Source of the DNA: Gammaproteobacteria bacterium
GTDB lineage: Bacteria; Pseudomonadota; Gammaproteobacteria; Nitrosococcales; Methylophagaceae
NCBI GenBank assembly: GCA_029882915.1
Contig: JAOUJZ010000001.1
Span: 118,035 to 182,034, forward strand
Length of the DNA stretch: 64,000 nucleotides
Reading direction: 5' to 3'
Shown here one piece after another: positions 47,039 through 55,212 of the stretch; within the stretch, counting starts at the first letter, position 1, and the number at the start of each line of letters is the position of its first letter. A program made the position numbers and the translations under genes. The notes under the pieces are model-generated. The model was not told the origin of the DNA. It did no database searches and saw nothing but the letters and a program-made list of their open reading frames with translations.

Positions 47039-47616
47039 TGTTGTTCCCCTTCACCCATTATTTCCTGTATTTGTTTATCAATCGCCTCGCGAGCACGGAA
47101 AATGCGAGAACGCACTGTACCTATAGGACAATCCATTACCTGTGAAATTTCCTCGTAACTCATACCTTCAAACTCACGCAATTTGATCGCTGTAGCGGTG
47201 TCTTCTGGCAAGTCATCAATTGCCTGATGAATGGCCTGTTCCAGTTCATCGCTGGCAAGACTGCTTTCTGGCGTTTCAAAGTCCTTTAATTCTGGTGCAT
47301 CATAAAAATTAGTCGCATCCATCGCATCCACATCCATTGCCGGCGGTCGTCTTGATCTGGCAGTCAAATAGTTCTTTGATGTATTGATCGCAATACGATA
47401 AAGCCAAGTATAAAAGGCACTGTCACCACGAAAATTCGCAATAGCGCGATAGGCTTTGATAAACGCCTCCTGAGCCACATCCAGCGCCTCCACCGGATCA
47501 TGTACATAACCAGTAATAACATGCACGATTCGCTGTTGATACTTCATAATCAACAGATCAAATGCTTTTTTATCGCCTGCCTGTACACGTTCCACCAGCT
47601 CTAAATCCACGCTCAT
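47035..47616 (-). CDS. rpoE: Extracytoplasmic stress sigma factor sigma-E (AlgU)
   Basis: A group 4 sigma factor of 193 aa for envelope stress. Region 2 shows LIMKYQQRIVHVITGYVHDPVEALDVAQEAFIKAYRAI; region 4 shows LPEDTATAIKLREFEGMSYEEISQVMDCPIGTVRSRIFRARE. Length matches E. coli RpoE (191). The ATG at 47616 is directly after AAAGG; a GTG at 47610 has AAGGA at better spacing (5 nt) and could be the real start. The operon is autoregulated in related species, and a sigma-E-like promoter is present upstream. It is divergent from nadB. Confidence 0.96.
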   Translation of the reverse strand: MSVDLELVERVQAGDKKAFDLLIMKYQQRIVHVITGYVHDPVEALDVAQEAFIKAYRAIANFRGDSAFYTWLYRIAINTSKNYLTARSRRPPAMDVDAMDATNFYDAPELKDFETPESSLASDELEQAIHQAIDDLPEDTATAIKLREFEGMSYEEISQVMDCPIGTVRSRIFRAREAIDKQIQEIMGEGEQQ

Positions 47617-47669
47617 CCTTTGTTCCGGCCCACTCCGTATCGCCGGAGGTTATATTTGTTAACAGGTTG

Positions 47670-47697
47670 ATTGACCATAATGATTTAACTTTGTTCC
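47670..47697 (-). promoter_or_regulatory. Candidate sigma-E-type promoter of rpoE
   Basis: On the minus strand, GGAACAA (+ 47691-47697) and GTCAAT (+ 47670-47675) are 15 bp apart, close to the sigma-E consensus GGAACTT-N15-17-GTCTAA. The spacing to the rpoE start (about 55 bp) is suitable. It fits the autoregulation known for this operon. Confidence 0.55.
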
Positions 47698-47743
47698 TTA
47701 AACAGTGCAAAATAATCACTCTTATCATTCTACCTGTTCCTAC

Positions 47744-49348
47744 ATGAATTCATCACATCACTTTGACGTTATTATTATTGGTAGTGGCACGGCCGGCTTA
47801 ACACTGGCTCTACAACTTGCTGATGATGCCCAGATAGCAGTGCTATCCAAAGGCCAGTTAGAAGAAGGTGCTTCACTTTATGCGCAAGGCGGTATTTCAG
47901 TTGTACTCGATGAAGCGGATTCATTGCAATCTCATATTGATGACACTATAAAATCAGGTGCAGGCTTATGTCATGAAGATGTCGTTCGCTTCACCATTGA
48001 ACAAGCCCGTAGCAGTATTGAATGGCTGATTGAACAAGGGGTTTCATTCACCAAAGATGGTGTTACATCGGAAACCTATCATCTTGCTCAAGAAGGAGGC
48101 CACAGTCACCGCAGAATTATTCACTCGGCAGATGCAACAGGCCGTGAAGTTGAAACTACCTTATTATCAAAAGTACAGGCACACCCGAATATTCATCTGT
48201 TTCCTTATCATATTGGCATCGATCTCATCACCAGTCGCAAGCAATTAGGTCAACAGAATGATAATACTTGCTTAGGCTGTTATGTGCTGGATATAAAGAC
48301 TGACACTCCACATACTTTCTCGGCCCCTATTACTGTCATGGCTACCGGTGGTGCTGGCAAGGTATATCTCTATACCAGTAATCCTGATGTGTGCACGGGC
48401 GATGGCATCGCTATGGGTTGGCGAGCTGGCTGTCGTGTAGCAAATATGGAGTTCATTCAGTTTCACCCCACCTGCCTGTATCACCCAAAAGCCAAATCGT
48501 TTTTGATTAGTGAAGCCTTACGTGGTGAAGGTGCCAAACTGTTACTGGCAGATGGTTCGCGATTTATGGATAGTTTTCATCCTCAGGCTGAACTAGCTCC
48601 TCGGGATATTGTTGCCCGCGCCATCGATCATGAAATGAAACGGCTCGGGGATGATTGCGTTTATCTTGATATCAGTCATCAACCCAAAGAATTTATCGAA
48701 AGTCATTTTCCAACCATTCATCAACGTTGCCTTGATTTTGGTATTAATATGACTCGCGAGCCGGTCCCTGTCGTACCCGCTGCACACTATACCTGTGGCG
48801 GATTGATTACCGATATTCATGGTCGCACCGATATCAAAGGTCTTTATGCCATCGGTGAAACCGCTCATACCGGTTTTCATGGTGCCAATCGCATGGCAAG
48901 TAACTCACTCCTGGAGTGTCTGGTTTTTGCACATTCTGCTTCACAGGATATTAAACAGCGATTACCGTTTACGAAGCCATCGCCTACTATTCCTGACTGG
49001 GATGCCAGTCGGGTTCGTCCCGCTAAAGAAGCCATTGCCATCAGCCACAACTGGGATGAGTTAAGGCGTTTTATGTGGGACTATGTGGGCATAGTACGAT
49101 CGAATGAACGCTTGTTTAAAGCACAGCAGCGGCTAAACTTGTTGCAACAGGAAATCAGCGAATATTATAGCCAACATCACATTACCAGTGATTTACTGGA
49201 ATTACGTAATCTCGCCGATGTCGCTGAACTGATTATTCGATCGGCTTTGCTACGTAAAGAAAGTCGAGGGTTGCATTACACGCTAGATTATCCACAGCCT
49301 GATGATGACTCGCCTCTCCACGACACCGTTATTGCTGGAAAGTCTTAG
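47744..49348 (+). CDS. nadB: L-aspartate oxidase
   Basis: NadB is a flavoenzyme that oxidises L-aspartate to iminoaspartate, the first step of NAD biosynthesis. The ORF track starts at a GTG at 47705, close to the opposing rpoE promoter. The ATG at 47744 (MNSSHHFDVIIIGSGTAGLT) gives the usual N-terminus and 534 aa. The Rossmann GSGTAGL motif, active-site RVANMEFIQFHPT, and YTCGGLITD and GANRMASNSLLECLVF motifs are conserved. It is divergent from rpoE, as in Pseudomonas. The last 20 bp overlap the end of the ygfX remnant on the other strand. Confidence 0.96.
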   Translation: MNSSHHFDVIIIGSGTAGLTLALQLADDAQIAVLSKGQLEEGASLYAQGGISVVLDEADSLQSHIDDTIKSGAGLCHEDVVRFTIEQARSSIEWLIEQGVSFTKDGVTSETYHLAQEGGHSHRRIIHSADATGREVETTLLSKVQAHPNIHLFPYHIGIDLITSRKQLGQQNDNTCLGCYVLDIKTDTPHTFSAPITVMATGGAGKVYLYTSNPDVCTGDGIAMGWRAGCRVANMEFIQFHPTCLYHPKAKSFLISEALRGEGAKLLLADGSRFMDSFHPQAELAPRDIVARAIDHEMKRLGDDCVYLDISHQPKEFIESHFPTIHQRCLDFGINMTREPVPVVPAAHYTCGGLITDIHGRTDIKGLYAIGETAHTGFHGANRMASNSLLECLVFAHSASQDIKQRLPFTKPSPTIPDWDASRVRPAKEAIAISHNWDELRRFMWDYVGIVRSNERLFKAQQRLNLLQQEISEYYSQHHITSDLLELRNLADVAELIIRSALLRKESRGLHYTLDYPQPDDDSPLHDTVIAGKS

Positions 49349-49766
49349 GATCTCTGCAGTACACTCTCAACTGGCGAAATAGTTCAGGATCCACCGCATC
49401 AACGACAATCGTTATCGCATGATGTTGCCAGAATTTTTTACCCTTTAAATACAATATCGTCACCCATGGCGTGACCACACTATTGCCCAATACAAGACGT
49501 GAATGCTGGGTATCATCACCATAATACAGAGACCATGTTTCATTCCAATCTTGCTCGATTTTAACTATCTAGTTTTCACTGTTAAACCACTGATTCTTAT
49601 GACAGTAATGAATAAAACTTAACACAATGATTAACACCACAGGTGCTGACCACCACGATACGGCTAACAAACTCACCATCGTCACTAACATCATGCTGTG
49701 AACAATAATCAGGTACACAAATAATTTTATTGATCTAGAAATTAGGCATACTGAAAACAGTCCTTG
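49329..49766 (-). pseudogene. ygfX: ygfX (cptA) remnant broken by an in-frame TAG
   Basis: The 415-bp gap between nadB and ygfZ is not empty. On the minus strand an open frame of about 146 codons reads as a YgfX/CptA-family membrane protein with a single internal TAG at 49569-49571 (codon 66). The first part gives two hydrophobic helices (LFVYLIIVHSMMLVTMVSLL, APVVLIIVLSFIHY). The second gives the family's C-terminal part (VVTPWVTILYLKGKKFW, VDPELFRQLRVYCRD). No ATG start is available and sdhE, normally just upstream of ygfX, is absent. The position between nadB and ygfZ matches the intact gene in Pseudomonas-like genomes, as I recall. A sequencing error at the TAG cannot be excluded. Confidence 0.7.
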
Positions 49767-49835
49767 TCATTAAATCTCGCCTCCCTCATTGCTGAACGTT
49801 ACAATGATACGACTTTACCTAAACTTAAAATACTT

Positions 49836-50762
49836 ATGATGGAAACTTTAAATACAACACCTTGTTATATACCACTAACACAACTTGGTGTATTGAACAT
49901 AGCTGGCGACGATGCCCAAACATTCCTGCAAAGCATGTTCACCAACGATGTTGCTGCTCTGGCTATTAATCAAGGTCAGCTGAGTGGTTTCTGTAATGCT
50001 AAAGGCCGTTTGTTTGGTCTGTTTTTACTGATTCGTCGCAAGGGTTATTATCAACTGGTGTTACCCAAAAATATGTGCAATAGCCTACAGCAGCGTCTTA
50101 CTATGTTTGTATTGCGCTCTAAAGTCACTATCAGTGATGAAACGGCTAATCTGGTTAGTCTGGGTTTGTCTTATCCAGATAATAATCAGGCTGATTTTTT
50201 ATCGATGCCCGATGAGATCTATCAAGCTATTGAGGAAGATGGGCAGCTACTTATTCGCCTGCCTTCGGATATGCTGCGTGTGCTATGGATTGGGTCATCT
50301 GAACAGGCTAGTCAACTCGAACAGACCTTAGTTGAACATCAGTGGCAACAGGTTTCAAACACTGTCTGGGATCTGCTGGATATTGAAGCTGGAATCCCCG
50401 CGGTGCTGCCCGAGACCAAAGAAAAATTCACCCCCCAGCAAGTGAATCTCGATCTTGTGAATGGTGTCAGCTTTAAAAAAGGCTGCTATCCCGGACAGGA
50501 AGTCGTGGCGCGTTTACATTATTTAGGCAAACCAAGTCGTAGAATGTTTATCGCGAAGGCTCAAACAACAGAACAGATTGAGGTGGGTACAGAAATAACC
50601 ACTGATAGTGGTGATATTGCAGGCCATGTTGTCTCTGCTCAGCACACAGATCCAGATACAATTCTGCTGTTAGTGAGTCTAAAGCTCAGCTCGCAAACGG
50701 CTAGTTTGTTACTTGCTCCATCCACCACGGTGATGCTGATCAGTCCACCAATAGAAGAATAA
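49836..50762 (+). CDS. ygfZ: Folate-binding tRNA-modification/Fe-S repair protein YgfZ
   Basis: YgfZ is a folate-binding protein of the GcvT-like fold that supports synthesis or repair of certain Fe-S enzymes, such as MiaB. The track begins at a TTG at 49764; an ATG at 49836 (or 49839) gives a family-like start (METLNTTPCYIPLTQLGVLNIAGDDAQTFLQ) and about 308 aa. The hallmark KGCYPGQEVVAR motif with its reactive Cys is present (FKKGCYPGQE). Two barrel domains follow the usual length. In many genomes it is divergent from sdhE-ygfX; here only the ygfX remnant remains. Confidence 0.92.
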   Translation: MMETLNTTPCYIPLTQLGVLNIAGDDAQTFLQSMFTNDVAALAINQGQLSGFCNAKGRLFGLFLLIRRKGYYQLVLPKNMCNSLQQRLTMFVLRSKVTISDETANLVSLGLSYPDNNQADFLSMPDEIYQAIEEDGQLLIRLPSDMLRVLWIGSSEQASQLEQTLVEHQWQQVSNTVWDLLDIEAGIPAVLPETKEKFTPQQVNLDLVNGVSFKKGCYPGQEVVARLHYLGKPSRRMFIAKAQTTEQIEVGTEITTDSGDIAGHVVSAQHTDPDTILLLVSLKLSSQTASLLLAPSTTVMLISPPIEE

Positions 50763-50836
50763 AACGAACACCACCAATTAAGGCGCTGGTTCAAGGCACA
50801 GTCACACCTCGAATCATTCGCCAATTTTCAGTGCTG

Positions 50837-51952
50837 CTATTTTTGAAGGACTTCTTTCAGTGCTGACAGGCACAAAATAATGTTTTCTTTTCTTGATGAG
50901 AAGCCCATCAACCCAATTCGCCATACCTTGCCAGCAAGATCACCCAGACCTGCACCCAGCTCCAGATTAAATTCATTTAATAATGTTGATCTAACAACGG
51001 CATCATCAACACCTTCTGGGATCCAGACCGTATTTAACTGTGGCAGGCGATCGCCTTCCTTAACAACAAAGTCTATCCCCATTGATTCAAGACCGGTTTT
51101 TAAATATTCGTGGTTTCTCAAATGACGTGCCCAGGCGTTTTCAAGGCCTTCTTCGGTCAACATAACCAGTGATTCGTGCAAGCCATACAATGTGTTTACT
51201 GGCGCAGTGTGATGATATGTACGCTTGGCACCTTCACCCCAATAGCCCATGACTAGATTCAAATCTAAAAACCAGCTTGATACCGGTGTTTTACGGCTAG
51301 TTAGCTTTTTAATAGCTCGTTCATTAAAACTGATTGGAGAAATACCCGGCATCGCTGACAGGCATTTTTGGGTGCCCGAATAAATAGCATCAATGCCCCA
51401 TTCATCCACTCGCAGTTCTGAGCCAGCCAATGACGTCACCGCATCAACAATCGTAATACAGTCGTGTTTATGAGCAATGTCACACAATGTTTTTGCATCA
51501 GATTGCGCACCTGTCGAAGTTTCAGCATGTACAAAAGCCACAATTTTGATATCAGGATTGGCAGCCAGTGCCTGTTCCACTTTTTCAGCAGAAACAGCTT
51601 CACCCCATTTATCTTCAACGATAATGGCTTCACCACCTAGTCTCACCACGTTTTCACGCATCCGCATACCAAAAACGCCATTGATGCACACCAGCACCCT
51701 ATCACCTGGCTCGACCAGATTAGCGAAGCAAGTTTCCATGCCCGCACTACCCGGTGCTGAAACAGGCATCGTTAGTTCGTTTTCAGTTTGATACGCATAC
51801 TTAAGTGCCTGTTTAGTCTCATCCATCATTTCAATGAAAGCAGGATCCAAGTGGCCAATTGTAGGGCGAGCCATTGCTTGCAGGACTCGAGGATGAACAT
51901 CAGAAGGACCGGGGCCCATTAAGGTACGAACAGGTGGGTTAAACGATTGCAT
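50837..51952 (-). CDS. Class V aminotransferase, alanine/serine-glyoxylate type
   Basis: A PLP aminotransferase of 371 aa, of the family containing alanine-glyoxylate and serine-glyoxylate aminotransferases. The track starts at 52018, but the ATG at 51952 (MQSFNPPVRTLMGPGPSDVHP) fits the family and avoids overlap with glcD. The fingerprint GPGPSDVHPRVLQAMARPTIGH is at the N-terminus and the PLP lysine is in YSGTQKCLSAMPGISPISF. It is divergent from glcDEF with 39 bp between starts. Glycolate oxidase makes glyoxylate, so this enzyme probably aminates it to glycine. The amino donor (Ala or Ser) cannot be told from sequence. Confidence 0.88.
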   Translation of the reverse strand: MQSFNPPVRTLMGPGPSDVHPRVLQAMARPTIGHLDPAFIEMMDETKQALKYAYQTENELTMPVSAPGSAGMETCFANLVEPGDRVLVCINGVFGMRMRENVVRLGGEAIIVEDKWGEAVSAEKVEQALAANPDIKIVAFVHAETSTGAQSDAKTLCDIAHKHDCITIVDAVTSLAGSELRVDEWGIDAIYSGTQKCLSAMPGISPISFNERAIKKLTSRKTPVSSWFLDLNLVMGYWGEGAKRTYHHTAPVNTLYGLHESLVMLTEEGLENAWARHLRNHEYLKTGLESMGIDFVVKEGDRLPQLNTVWIPEGVDDAVVRSTLLNEFNLELGAGLGDLAGKVWRIGLMGFSSRKENIILCLSALKEVLQK

Positions 51953-51987
51953 AATATTTGAGTTGTGGTTATGAAATAAAAAGTCAT

Positions 51988-51993
51988 TATAAT
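51988..51993 (+). promoter_or_regulatory. Possible -10 box inside the glcD start region
   Basis: TATAAT at 51988-51993 overlaps the first ATG (51992) of the glcD frame. If used, transcription would begin near 52000, right at the second in-frame ATG (52001), giving a leaderless or nearly leaderless message. The -35 is weak (TTGTGG with 19 bp spacing). Confidence 0.35.
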
Positions 51994-53431
51994 GATAACC
52001 ATGTTTAATACTCAACAATTATTAAAGGCGCTTCCAAAAGACAGTGTCATCATCGGTGACGAGAATACCCGCCCTTTTGAATGTGATGGACTCAGTGTTT
52101 ATCGGCAAAAACCATTAGCTGTTGTTTTACCAACCAACCTCGATCAAGTCAGGAAAGTCCTTAGTCTCTGCAAGCAACACCAGACACCTGTGGTTACTCG
52201 TGGTGCGGGCACTGGGCTTTCGGGTGGTGCATTACCACTTGAAAACAGCGTGGTATTAGGACTATCCAAACTCAATAAAATCAAAACCATTGACCCAGAG
52301 CAACAATTGGCGATTGTTGAGCCCGGGGTCAGAAACATCGCCATCAGTGAAGCGGTATCGCAATATGGTCTGTATTATGCCCCTGATCCTTCTTCACAAA
52401 TTGCCTGCACTATCGGTGGTAATGTTGCCGAAAACTCTGGTGGTGTGCATTGTTTGAAATATGGCTTAACCGTTCACAATGTGATTGCCGTCAAAATGCT
52501 TACTCTGGATGGCGAAGAGTTAATTCTCAATCGCAATGAAGATGGTCTGGGACTACTGGCACTGATGAATGGATCGGAAGGCCTGTTGGGAATTATTACT
52601 GAAATCACTGTTAAATTAACGCCAAAACCCGAACGGGTGCAGCTTGTGTTAGCTGGTTTTGATCATGTTAGAGACTGTGCTAATGCCGTCGCCAATATTA
52701 TTGAGGCTGGCATCATCCCTTCCGGTCTGGAAATGATGGACAAATTTGCCATTGAGGCTGCCGAAGACTATGCCAAAGCGGGTTATCCTGATGATGCGCA
52801 GGCACTGCTTTTGTGCGAGCTTGATGGTGATGATCAAAGCGTTAAGGCTGAACTCGAACAGGTGCTCAACATACTGTCCACTGCCTCCACATTAAAAGTC
52901 TCAAAAAATGAACAAGAGCGTTTATCGCTCTGGCAAGGTCGCAAGTCCGCCTTTCCGGCTGTTGGCCGTTTATCGCCCGATTATTACTGTATGGATGGCA
53001 CGATTCCAAAGCGCTATCTGGCTGACGTACTGGAAAAAATCAGTCAATTATCCAAACACTACGGTCTTCGTGTCGCCAATGTATTCCATGCCGGCGACGG
53101 CAATTTACACCCGTTGATTCTCTATGATGCAAACACACCCGGTGAATTAGAAAAAACAGAAGCCTTTGGCACCGAAATCCTGAAATTATGTGTAGATGTG
53201 GGTGGGGCCATTACCGGTGAACATGGTGTTGGTATAGAAAAACTCAATGCCATGTGCCATCAATTTTCAGCAGACGAACTTGATGTCTTTCACCAGATTA
53301 AAGCAGTGTTTGACCCTGCATCATTACTCAATCCGGGCAAAGCCGTCCCAACATTACATCGCTGTGCAGAGCTGGGTAGCATGCATGTACATCATGGTGA
53401 ATTGCCTCACCCGGATCTGGAGCGATTTTAA
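51992..53431 (+). CDS. glcD: Glycolate oxidase FAD subunit GlcD
   Basis: GlcD is the FAD-binding catalytic subunit of glycolate dehydrogenase, which with GlcE and GlcF oxidises glycolate to glyoxylate. The 479-aa protein has the VAO-type FAD-binding region TRGAGTGLSGGALPL and DPSSQIACTIGGNVAENSGGVHCLKYG. The C-terminal FAD-linked oxidase domain shows VANVFHAGDGNLHPL and ITGEHGVGIEKL. Length is near E. coli GlcD (499). Two in-frame ATGs (51992 and 52001) are possible starts. It is first of glcD-glcE-glcF. Confidence 0.95.
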   Translation: MITMFNTQQLLKALPKDSVIIGDENTRPFECDGLSVYRQKPLAVVLPTNLDQVRKVLSLCKQHQTPVVTRGAGTGLSGGALPLENSVVLGLSKLNKIKTIDPEQQLAIVEPGVRNIAISEAVSQYGLYYAPDPSSQIACTIGGNVAENSGGVHCLKYGLTVHNVIAVKMLTLDGEELILNRNEDGLGLLALMNGSEGLLGIITEITVKLTPKPERVQLVLAGFDHVRDCANAVANIIEAGIIPSGLEMMDKFAIEAAEDYAKAGYPDDAQALLLCELDGDDQSVKAELEQVLNILSTASTLKVSKNEQERLSLWQGRKSAFPAVGRLSPDYYCMDGTIPKRYLADVLEKISQLSKHYGLRVANVFHAGDGNLHPLILYDANTPGELEKTEAFGTEILKLCVDVGGAITGEHGVGIEKLNAMCHQFSADELDVFHQIKAVFDPASLLNPGKAVPTLHRCAELGSMHVHHGELPHPDLERF

Positions 53432-53437
53432 CGCCCT

Positions 53438-54013
53438 ATGAATATCGAACAAATACAGCAGCAAGTGATAGATGCGGATCAGTTACAAATCGTTGGTAAC
53501 AAGAGTCACCTTAAATTCACCAGCAGCCCAACGCTTGAGATGTCGCTCTATTCAGGATTGATTGGCTATCATCCAGAAGAACTGGTGATGACGGCTAAAT
53601 CCGGCACCCGAATTAAGGATATAGAAAGCATACTCGGCCACAAAGGCCAGACCCTGCCTTTTGTTGTTCATGATCACGAAAATGCCACTATCGGCGGTGC
53701 ATATGCTCTAGGCAGCCCTGAACTAAGAGATGCCGTACTCGGCGTCAAGATCATTGATGGCCAAGGACGACTGCTTAACTTTGGTGGCCAGGTAATGAAA
53801 AATGTAGCTGGCTATGATGTCGCTCGATTGCTGGTTGGCTCAAAAGGAAAATTAGCGGTGATCTGTGAAATCAGTTTCAGAGTGCTTCCAAAGGCGTATG
53901 CCATTCATTCAACTTCATCAGCAGAGTTAATCACTCCCACCCCTTCTGCCATCAGAGATTACATCGAACACGGACTGAAAAATGTGTTTGATCCCAATGG
54001 GGTATTTGTTTAA
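53438..54013 (+). CDS. glcE: Shortened glycolate oxidase subunit GlcE
   Basis: A second FAD-binding subunit of glycolate dehydrogenase. It is only 191 aa against about 350 in E. coli. The FAD-binding domain is complete in outline (ELVMTAKSGTRIKDIESIL, ATIGGAYALGSPELRDAVLGV, GQVMKNVAGYDVARLLVGSKG). The protein then jumps from about residue 160 to a GlcE-like C-terminal end (DYIEHGLKNVFDPNGVF), so the middle substrate/cap domain is missing. The reading frame is clean and the gene sits 6 bp after glcD and overlaps glcF by 1 bp, which argues for a maintained short form rather than a broken gene. Confidence 0.85.
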   Translation: MNIEQIQQQVIDADQLQIVGNKSHLKFTSSPTLEMSLYSGLIGYHPEELVMTAKSGTRIKDIESILGHKGQTLPFVVHDHENATIGGAYALGSPELRDAVLGVKIIDGQGRLLNFGGQVMKNVAGYDVARLLVGSKGKLAVICEISFRVLPKAYAIHSTSSAELITPTPSAIRDYIEHGLKNVFDPNGVFV

Positions 54014-55173
54014 TGCAAACCAAATTACCCCAGCAATTTAGCAGAAGTTCAATCGGGCAAAAAGCTGACAATATTCTGAGATCGTGCGTGCACTGCGGTT
54101 TTTGTCTAGCAACCTGCCCGACCTACCAACTACTAGGAGACGAACTCGACTCTCCGCGTGGCCGAATTTATCTGATTAAATCAGCATTGGAAGACAATCA
54201 ATTTAGCCGCGACTCCCTCACCCATCTTGATCGATGTCTAACATGCCGTGCCTGTGAAACCACCTGTCCATCAGGCGTTGAATATGGTGAACTGGTCGAT
54301 ATTGGCCGTACATTTGTTGAACACACTCGTCCCTTATGGCAACGGGTATCTCGATATAGCGTGCGTAAGTTATTAACCAACCCGAGCCTGTTTAACATCG
54401 TTGCCCCACTATTTCGTCAGTCCAGCATTCAAACCGCAGTGACTGAACAACAACTGTTTAAAGGTCGGGTATTACTGTTAACGGGCTGTGTACAGCCCGC
54501 ACTGGCACCCAATATCAATCATGCCACCAAAAATGTGCTGGCAACATTAGGGTTTGAAGTTGTCGAAACGGCACAAAAAGAATGCTGTGGTGCCGTTGAT
54601 CAACACACCTCTGCACCTAATGATGCCCTGATTAAAATTAAACAGAACATTGACCAATGGTCAGCACACTTCGAGTCAGGCATTGATGTCATTATTTCAA
54701 CGGCCAGTGGTTGTGGCCTGATGGTAAAAGATTACGTCAAACTGTTTGAACCTGACGACGCGTATTATCAAAAAGCCGTCCAAGTGTCAGAAAAAACCAA
54801 AGACATCGCTGAGTTTTTGTTAGACAAAGATCTATCGGCATTACCGGTAGCAAAAACAAAAATAACCTTTCAGGCCCCCTGCTCGCTACAACATGGTCAG
54901 AAATTACCCGGTCTGGTTGAGGGGCTGTTAACAAAGCTCGGTTATGAATTAAGACCGGTGACTGATGCACATTTATGCTGTGGTTCGGCTGGCACCTACT
55001 CACTCTTTCAACCTGCGATATCAACCCAGCTTCGCACCAACAAATTGCAACACTTAACCCAGTCAGAACCTGACGTCATTGTCACCGCTAACATAGGGTG
55101 TCAGATGCATCTTTCAAAAGGCACTAAAACACCGATTAAACATTGGATCGAGCTATTAGACGACGCGTTGTAA
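54013..55173 (+). CDS. glcF: Glycolate oxidase iron-sulfur subunit GlcF
   Basis: GlcF carries electrons from the flavin subunits to the membrane acceptor. The 386-aa protein has two [4Fe-4S] motifs (CVHCGFCLATCPTY near residue 28 and CLTCRACETTCPSG near 78) followed by two cysteine-rich CCG domains (TGCVQPALAPNINHAT ... ECCGAVDQH; APCSLQHGQ ... HLCCGSAGTY). Length equals E. coli GlcF (407) within normal range. It overlaps the short glcE by 1 bp. It is the last gene of the operon; a metal transporter gene follows after 39 bp. Confidence 0.95.
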   Translation: MQTKLPQQFSRSSIGQKADNILRSCVHCGFCLATCPTYQLLGDELDSPRGRIYLIKSALEDNQFSRDSLTHLDRCLTCRACETTCPSGVEYGELVDIGRTFVEHTRPLWQRVSRYSVRKLLTNPSLFNIVAPLFRQSSIQTAVTEQQLFKGRVLLLTGCVQPALAPNINHATKNVLATLGFEVVETAQKECCGAVDQHTSAPNDALIKIKQNIDQWSAHFESGIDVIISTASGCGLMVKDYVKLFEPDDAYYQKAVQVSEKTKDIAEFLLDKDLSALPVAKTKITFQAPCSLQHGQKLPGLVEGLLTKLGYELRPVTDAHLCCGSAGTYSLFQPAISTQLRTNKLQHLTQSEPDVIVTANIGCQMHLSKGTKTPIKHWIELLDDAL

Positions 55174-55212
55174 TTGATGAATAATTAGCAAAAACCCACA
55201 TAGGCAATCAAC

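Noticed and set aside
47705-47743. Upstream GTG start for nadB
   Set aside because: It adds 13 residues not typical of NadB and lies close to the rpoE promoter; the ATG at 47744 gives the expected N-terminus.
50828-50866. Direct repeat TCAGTGCTG near the end of the aminotransferase gene
   Set aside because: Only 9 bp, two copies, partly coding; likely chance.
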